Positions 60,612 through 64,000 of a stretch of 64,000 nt of DNA are shown here, piece after piece. Source of the DNA: Andreesenia sp964489735 (GTDB lineage Bacteria; Bacillota; Clostridia; Tissierellales; Gottschalkiaceae); NCBI GenBank assembly GCA_964489735.1, contig CAZBAL010000001.1:62001-126000 (forward strand). Direction: 5' to 3'. The notes under the pieces are model-generated. The model searched no databases. It was given only the letters and a program-made list of their open reading frames with translations, and had not been told where the DNA came from. Each line of letters opens with the position of its first letter. The stretch's first letter is position 1. The position numbers and the translations under genes are program-made.

Positions 60612-61376
60612 ATGGATAAGTTAGTAATCGGTAATAGAGAGCTGAAAAGCAGACTTTTTATAGGTACAGGTAAATATGCTTCTGATAAGATGATTCCAGA
60701 TATTCTAAAAAAATCTGGAGCCGAAGTTATTACAGTTGCTTTAAGACGGGTTAACTTAGATGACCCGGAAGATAATATACTCAGTTATATTCCAAAAGGA
60801 GTTCAGATACTCCCTAATACTTCTGGTGCAAGAAATGCTGAAGAAGCTGTAAGAATAGCAAATCTATCCAGAGCGTCTGGTTGTGGGGATTGGATAAAGA
60901 TAGAAATAATACCTGATACAAAATATCTGTTTCCGGACAATGAAGAGACATTGAAAGCGACAAAGATTTTAGCTTCAGATGGATTCGTAGTGCTTCCCTA
61001 TATGAATCCTGATATTGTGATGTCAAGAAAACTTGCAGATGCAGGTGCTGCAGCAGTAATGCCTTTAGGTGCACCTATAGGTACAAACAAGGGGCTAAAA
61101 ACTAAAGAGCATATTAAGCTGATGATTCAAGATTCAGAACTCCCAGTAATTGTTGATGCTGGAATCGGAAGACCATCTCATGCATGCGAAGCCATGGAAT
61201 TAGGTGCTGCAGCTTGCTTGCTGAATACTGCTATTTCTTCTGCTGATAACCCAGTTCTTATGGCAGAAGCATTTGGTGAAGCAGTCAGAGCTGGTAGAAA
61301 TGCACATCTAGCAGGACTTGGGACAGTAGCAGAAGTGGCAAGAGCTTCCTCTCCTTTGACTGGTTTCTTAAAATAG
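60612..61376 (+). CDS. thiG: Thiazole synthase
   Basis: 254 aa TIM barrel that joins deoxyxylulose 5-phosphate, dehydroglycine and ThiS thiocarboxylate into the thiazole. SRLFIGTGKYAS, MNPDIVMSRKLADAGAAAVMPLGAPIGTN and PVIVDAGIGRPSHA are consensus. The DXP lysine lies in the GDWIKIEII segment. Ends 24 bases before thiH. Confidence 0.96.
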   Translation: MDKLVIGNRELKSRLFIGTGKYASDKMIPDILKKSGAEVITVALRRVNLDDPEDNILSYIPKGVQILPNTSGARNAEEAVRIANLSRASGCGDWIKIEIIPDTKYLFPDNEETLKATKILASDGFVVLPYMNPDIVMSRKLADAGAAAVMPLGAPIGTNKGLKTKEHIKLMIQDSELPVIVDAGIGRPSHACEAMELGAAACLLNTAISSADNPVLMAEAFGEAVRAGRNAHLAGLGTVAEVARASSPLTGFLK

Positions 61377-61400
61377 TTTGCATGTAAAGAAGGTGTATTA

Positions 61401-62501
61401 TTGAACTTTTATGATAATTTGAAAAAATATAGAAACTTAAACTTATATGAACTTATAGAATCTGCTAGCTCAGACAGAGTCTTAAGAGCTATTTCAAAAG
61501 AATATTTAGATTATGGAGATTTCTTAGCACTATTATCTCCTTCAGCTGAGCCATATCTTGAACTAATGGCTCAAAAAGCGAACAAACTGTCTATTCAGCA
61601 TTTTGGTAGAGCAGTCAATCTCTATACTCCTATCTACATTTCAAACTATTGTGTAAACAATTGTGCTTACTGCGGATTCAGTATTAAGAACAGTATCAAA
61701 AGAAATAAGCTGAATTTGGATGAAGTTGAAACTGAAGCAAAAAAGATAGCTGAAAAAGGATTTAGACATGTTCTTCTCTTAACAGGTGAATCAAAAAAAG
61801 ATAGTCCAATAGAATATATTGAGAAAACGATAGAAATTCTGAGAAGATACTTTACTTCAATAGGTATAGAGATATATCCACTAGACACAGATGACTATAG
61901 CAGACTAGTGAAGAGCGGTGTCGACTCTCTTACAATTTACCAGGAAACTTATGATGAAGATATATACGATAAAGTTCATATCTCTGGACCAAAAAAAGAT
62001 TATGAATACAGACTTCTGGCACCTGAAAGGGCTGCTAAAGCTGGGATGTTTTCATTAGGAATCGGTGCGCTCCTAGGTCTCAATGAAAACTGGAGAGAAG
62101 AAGCATTTTTTACAGGAGTTCATGCTAAATATCTTCAGGATAATTATTCTGAAATAAACATATCTGTCTCGATGCCGAGAATACAACCAGAAACAGGTGG
62201 CTATGAGCCAGCTGTACAGATAGAAGATAAAAATTTAGTTCAGTATATTCTTGCAATAAAATTATTCCTTCCTAGAGTTAGTATTACAATATCTACTAGA
62301 GAGTCATCTAGACTTCGTAATAATTTAATTCCTCTAGGAGTTAACCGCATATCAGCTGAATCAAACACTTCAGTAGGCTCTGGAAATACTGAAACAGCTC
62401 AGTTTGAAATATCTGATACCAGATCTCTTGATGAGATAAAAGATTACCTGACAGATATCGGTTACAGACCAGTGATGAAAGATTGGGATATATTAATCTG
62501 A
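61401..62501 (+). CDS. thiH: 2-iminoacetate synthase (tyrosine lyase)
   Basis: 366 aa radical SAM enzyme, [4Fe-4S] motif CVNNCAYCGF (CxxxCxxC, about 83-90). Splits tyrosine to dehydroglycine and p-cresol; the oxygen-sensitive alternative to ThiO, fitting an anaerobe. TTG start five bases after GAAGGTG. C-terminal BATS domain with SRESSRLRNNLIPLG and SAESNTSVG. Confidence 0.95.
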   Translation: MNFYDNLKKYRNLNLYELIESASSDRVLRAISKEYLDYGDFLALLSPSAEPYLELMAQKANKLSIQHFGRAVNLYTPIYISNYCVNNCAYCGFSIKNSIKRNKLNLDEVETEAKKIAEKGFRHVLLLTGESKKDSPIEYIEKTIEILRRYFTSIGIEIYPLDTDDYSRLVKSGVDSLTIYQETYDEDIYDKVHISGPKKDYEYRLLAPERAAKAGMFSLGIGALLGLNENWREEAFFTGVHAKYLQDNYSEINISVSMPRIQPETGGYEPAVQIEDKNLVQYILAIKLFLPRVSITISTRESSRLRNNLIPLGVNRISAESNTSVGSGNTETAQFEISDTRSLDEIKDYLTDIGYRPVMKDWDILI

Positions 62502-62540
62502 TAGTGAGCCTATTTAAAAGAAGATTCAGGAGTTGATTCT

Positions 62541-63161
62541 ATGAAAAAAAACCTATTTGAGAAGTCTCTTATTGAAAAGTATGGTGAAAAAAATTATGAA
62601 ATAATAAGCAGCCTGAATATAGGAATAGCGGGATGTGGCGGCTTGGGATCTAATGCTGCATTTAACTTAGTCCGCTCAGGAGTAAAGAAGCTTTTAATAT
62701 GTGATTTTGATAGAGTGGAACCATCAAATCTTAATAGACAGTTTTTCTTCTATGACCAGATTGGAGTCTATAAATCAGTTGCTTTGAAGAACAATCTAAC
62801 TATGATAAATCCGGATATATTGATTGAGTCAAAAGTCTTAAAAATAGAAAGAGACAATATCAAAGACCTTTTCAATGACTGTGATATTATCATAGAAGCA
62901 TTCGACAGAGCCGATATGAAGAAGATACTGGCAGAAGAAGTATTAAAGACAGATAAGCTGTATATATCAGCAAGTGGAGTAAGTGGCTGGAAAAACTCAG
63001 ATAGTATACTGACAAAGTGCATATCGAATAATTTCTATCTCATTGGAGATCTCGAAACAGAAGCAAATGATCAGACACCGCCTATCTCTCCCAGGGTAAA
63101 TATAGCTGCTGCTAAGCAAGCTAATATTGTTTTAGAAAAGTTTTTAGAAGAGGTGTTGTAA
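62541..63161 (+). CDS. thiF: ThiS adenylyltransferase ThiF (short form)
   Basis: 206 aa E1-like fold: ATP loop GCGGLGSNAAFNLVRSG (about 32-48), CDFDRVEPSNLNRQFF. Activates the ThiS C-terminus as adenylate. It lacks the paired zinc CxxC motifs of E. coli ThiF (245 aa), as other clostridial short forms do. Sulfur transfer would then need another cysteine or persulfide donor. One base overlaps thiE (TAATG). Confidence 0.92.
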   Translation: MKKNLFEKSLIEKYGEKNYEIISSLNIGIAGCGGLGSNAAFNLVRSGVKKLLICDFDRVEPSNLNRQFFFYDQIGVYKSVALKNNLTMINPDILIESKVLKIERDNIKDLFNDCDIIIEAFDRADMKKILAEEVLKTDKLYISASGVSGWKNSDSILTKCISNNFYLIGDLETEANDQTPPISPRVNIAAAKQANIVLEKFLEEVL

Positions 63162-63769
63162 TGTTAAAAGGAATATATTCTATTTTAGGAGAAGAATTCT
63201 CCAGAGGTAAGACAAATATAGAAGTAGCCAAAGAAATTCTGGAATCAGGTGTGAAGATAATTCAGTATAGAGAGAAGGACAAAAAAGCCCTTTATAAATA
63301 TCAGGAATGTTTAGAACTCAGAAAGCTTACGAATGACTATGATGCCCTTTTTATTGTCAATGATGATATTGATATAGCCATATTAGTTGGTGCTGATGGT
63401 GTCCATACCGGTCAGGAAGACCTTCCTATCTCCCAAGTAAGAAAGCTTGTAGGAGATGATATGATTATAGGCAGATCTACTCATTCACCTGAACAGGCCA
63501 GAAAAGCTATAGAAGAAGGTGCTGACTATATTGGAGTTGGACCCATTTTTAATACAAAGACAAAAAAAGATGTCTGTGACCCTGTTGGGCTCGAGTACTT
63601 GAGATATGTCTCTGAAAATCATAACATACCATTCGTTGCAATAGGCGGAATAAAGGAACATAATATAGACCAAGTTATAAACTGCGGTGCAAAATGCATC
63701 TGTCTCGTAACGGAAATAATCTCGGCAGAGTCAATCGGAGAAAAAATCGATTCGATAAAAAAAAGATGA
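63161..63769 (+). CDS. thiE: Thiamine phosphate synthase
   Basis: 202 aa TIM barrel. IIQYREKDKK, NDDIDIAILVGADGVHTGQEDLP, GRSTHSPEQARKAIEEGADYIGVGPIF are consensus. Joins HMP-diphosphate and thiazole phosphate. Overlaps thiF by one base. No thiC, thiD or thiM gene is in the window, so HMP synthesis must be elsewhere. Confidence 0.96.
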   Translation: MLKGIYSILGEEFSRGKTNIEVAKEILESGVKIIQYREKDKKALYKYQECLELRKLTNDYDALFIVNDDIDIAILVGADGVHTGQEDLPISQVRKLVGDDMIIGRSTHSPEQARKAIEEGADYIGVGPIFNTKTKKDVCDPVGLEYLRYVSENHNIPFVAIGGIKEHNIDQVINCGAKCICLVTEIISAESIGEKIDSIKKR

Positions 63770-63787
63770 GTAAAGGAGAGATTACAG

Positions 63788-64000
63788 ATGAATAATAAAA
63801 AAACAAACACAAGATTTATTGTAGAAGCTGGTGTAATGATTGCCATTGCAACAGTTCTCAGTTATATCACCTTACTTCAAATGCCTCAAGGTGGTACAGT
63901 AACAGCAGGAAGTATGATACCTATACTGATAATAGGTCTAAGATATGGTTTGAAAAAAGGAATTTTGACCGGCTTTATTTATGGAATATTACAAGCTGTT
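63788..64000 (+). CDS. thiT: ECF thiamine transporter S component ThiT (partial)
   Basis: First 71 residues of a membrane protein that runs off the right edge. After a basic N-terminus, VMIAIATVLSYITLLQMPQGGTVTAGSMIPILIIGLRYG-type sequence matches ThiT, including MPQGG and AGSMIP around the binding site. Placement after thiE under a TPP riboswitch agrees. AAAGGAGAG precedes the ATG. Confidence 0.9.
   Translation, partial: MNNKKTNTRFIVEAGVMIAIATVLSYITLLQMPQGGTVTAGSMIPILIIGLRYGLKKGILTGFIYGILQAV

Noticed and set aside
1..64000. CRISPR arrays, insertion sequences, prophage, toxin-antitoxin or restriction genes, tRNA or rRNA genes
   Set aside because: Looked for by eye on both strands; no direct-repeat/spacer pattern, transposase, phage, nuclease-toxin or tRNA T-arm signature was noticed. 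A computational scan could still reveal a missed small RNA.

Overview
The window is AT-rich (roughly one third GC by eye), with strong AGGAGG-type ribosome binding sites, frequent TTG starts and TTGACA/TATAAT promoters. Gene content (polC, ylxM-ffh, rbgA, a DUF3787 protein, BioW, a TPP riboswitch, SLH domains, rubrerythrin, oxygen-sensitive ThiH) points to an anaerobic low-GC Firmicute of the Clostridia/Tissierellia type. I cannot name genus or species. I found no tRNA, rRNA, CRISPR array, insertion sequence or prophage; this is mostly core chromosome.

Layout. 0.3-3.5 kb: a peroxiredoxin, then an ECF transporter S component-bioW-bioF operon (pimelate to KAPA). 3.5-11.8 kb: a complete-looking type IV pilus operon, pilB-pilT-pilC-pilA-pilD-(small ORF)-pilM-pilN-pilO, from a promoter at 11736-11764. 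11.8-20.3 kb: accessory and stress genes: a four-helix membrane protein, a 103-aa orphan, an OsmC protein, a heterodimeric ABC exporter (BmrCD type) divergent from a MarR regulator, a DJ-1/PfpI protein and a Na+/alanine-type symporter. 20.3-34.4 kb: the conserved rpsB-tsf-pyrH-frr-uppS-cdsA-dxr-rseP-ispG-polC block, cut by several terminators and carrying extra genes (orf62, a glycosyltransferase, a 150-aa orphan). 34.8-39.8 kb: topA, dprA, comM. 40.1-49.5 kb: a DUF3787 gene, then a cyclophilin, yraN, a DEAD-box helicase, rnhB, rbgA, rplS, trmD, rimM, khpA, rpsP, ffh, ylxM and a YbaK protein. 49.5-56.4 kb: a self-processing P1 peptidase, MsrAB, a PhnA-like zinc ribbon, a rubredoxin-GltB fusion, rubrerythrin, YjbQ and an iron alcohol dehydrogenase. 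56.7-60.0 kb: an SLH-S41 protease, ftsY and a DUF503/YlxP gene that has no ATG/GTG/TTG start. 60.1-64.0 kb: a TPP-riboswitch-controlled thiS-thiG-thiH-thiF-thiE-thiT operon running off the right edge.

How the genes work together. The pilus operon encodes both motor ATPases, platform, pilin, peptidase and alignment proteins, so it could make a retractile pilus; dprA and comM a few tens of kb away would fit natural transformation, but that is inference. The 50-54 kb group (MsrAB, rubredoxin fusion, rubrerythrin) plus the peroxiredoxin and OsmC protein is a typical anaerobe oxygen-defence set. The most unusual points are the probable ATT start of the DUF503 gene, the long acidic extension of PilO, the degenerate PilM, the structured rpsB leader with a repeat flanking its -10, an ECF S component in the biotin operon, a 12-bp tandem repeat in msrAB, and unrecognised small genes inside core operons. 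I did not find a convincing new defence or mobile system.
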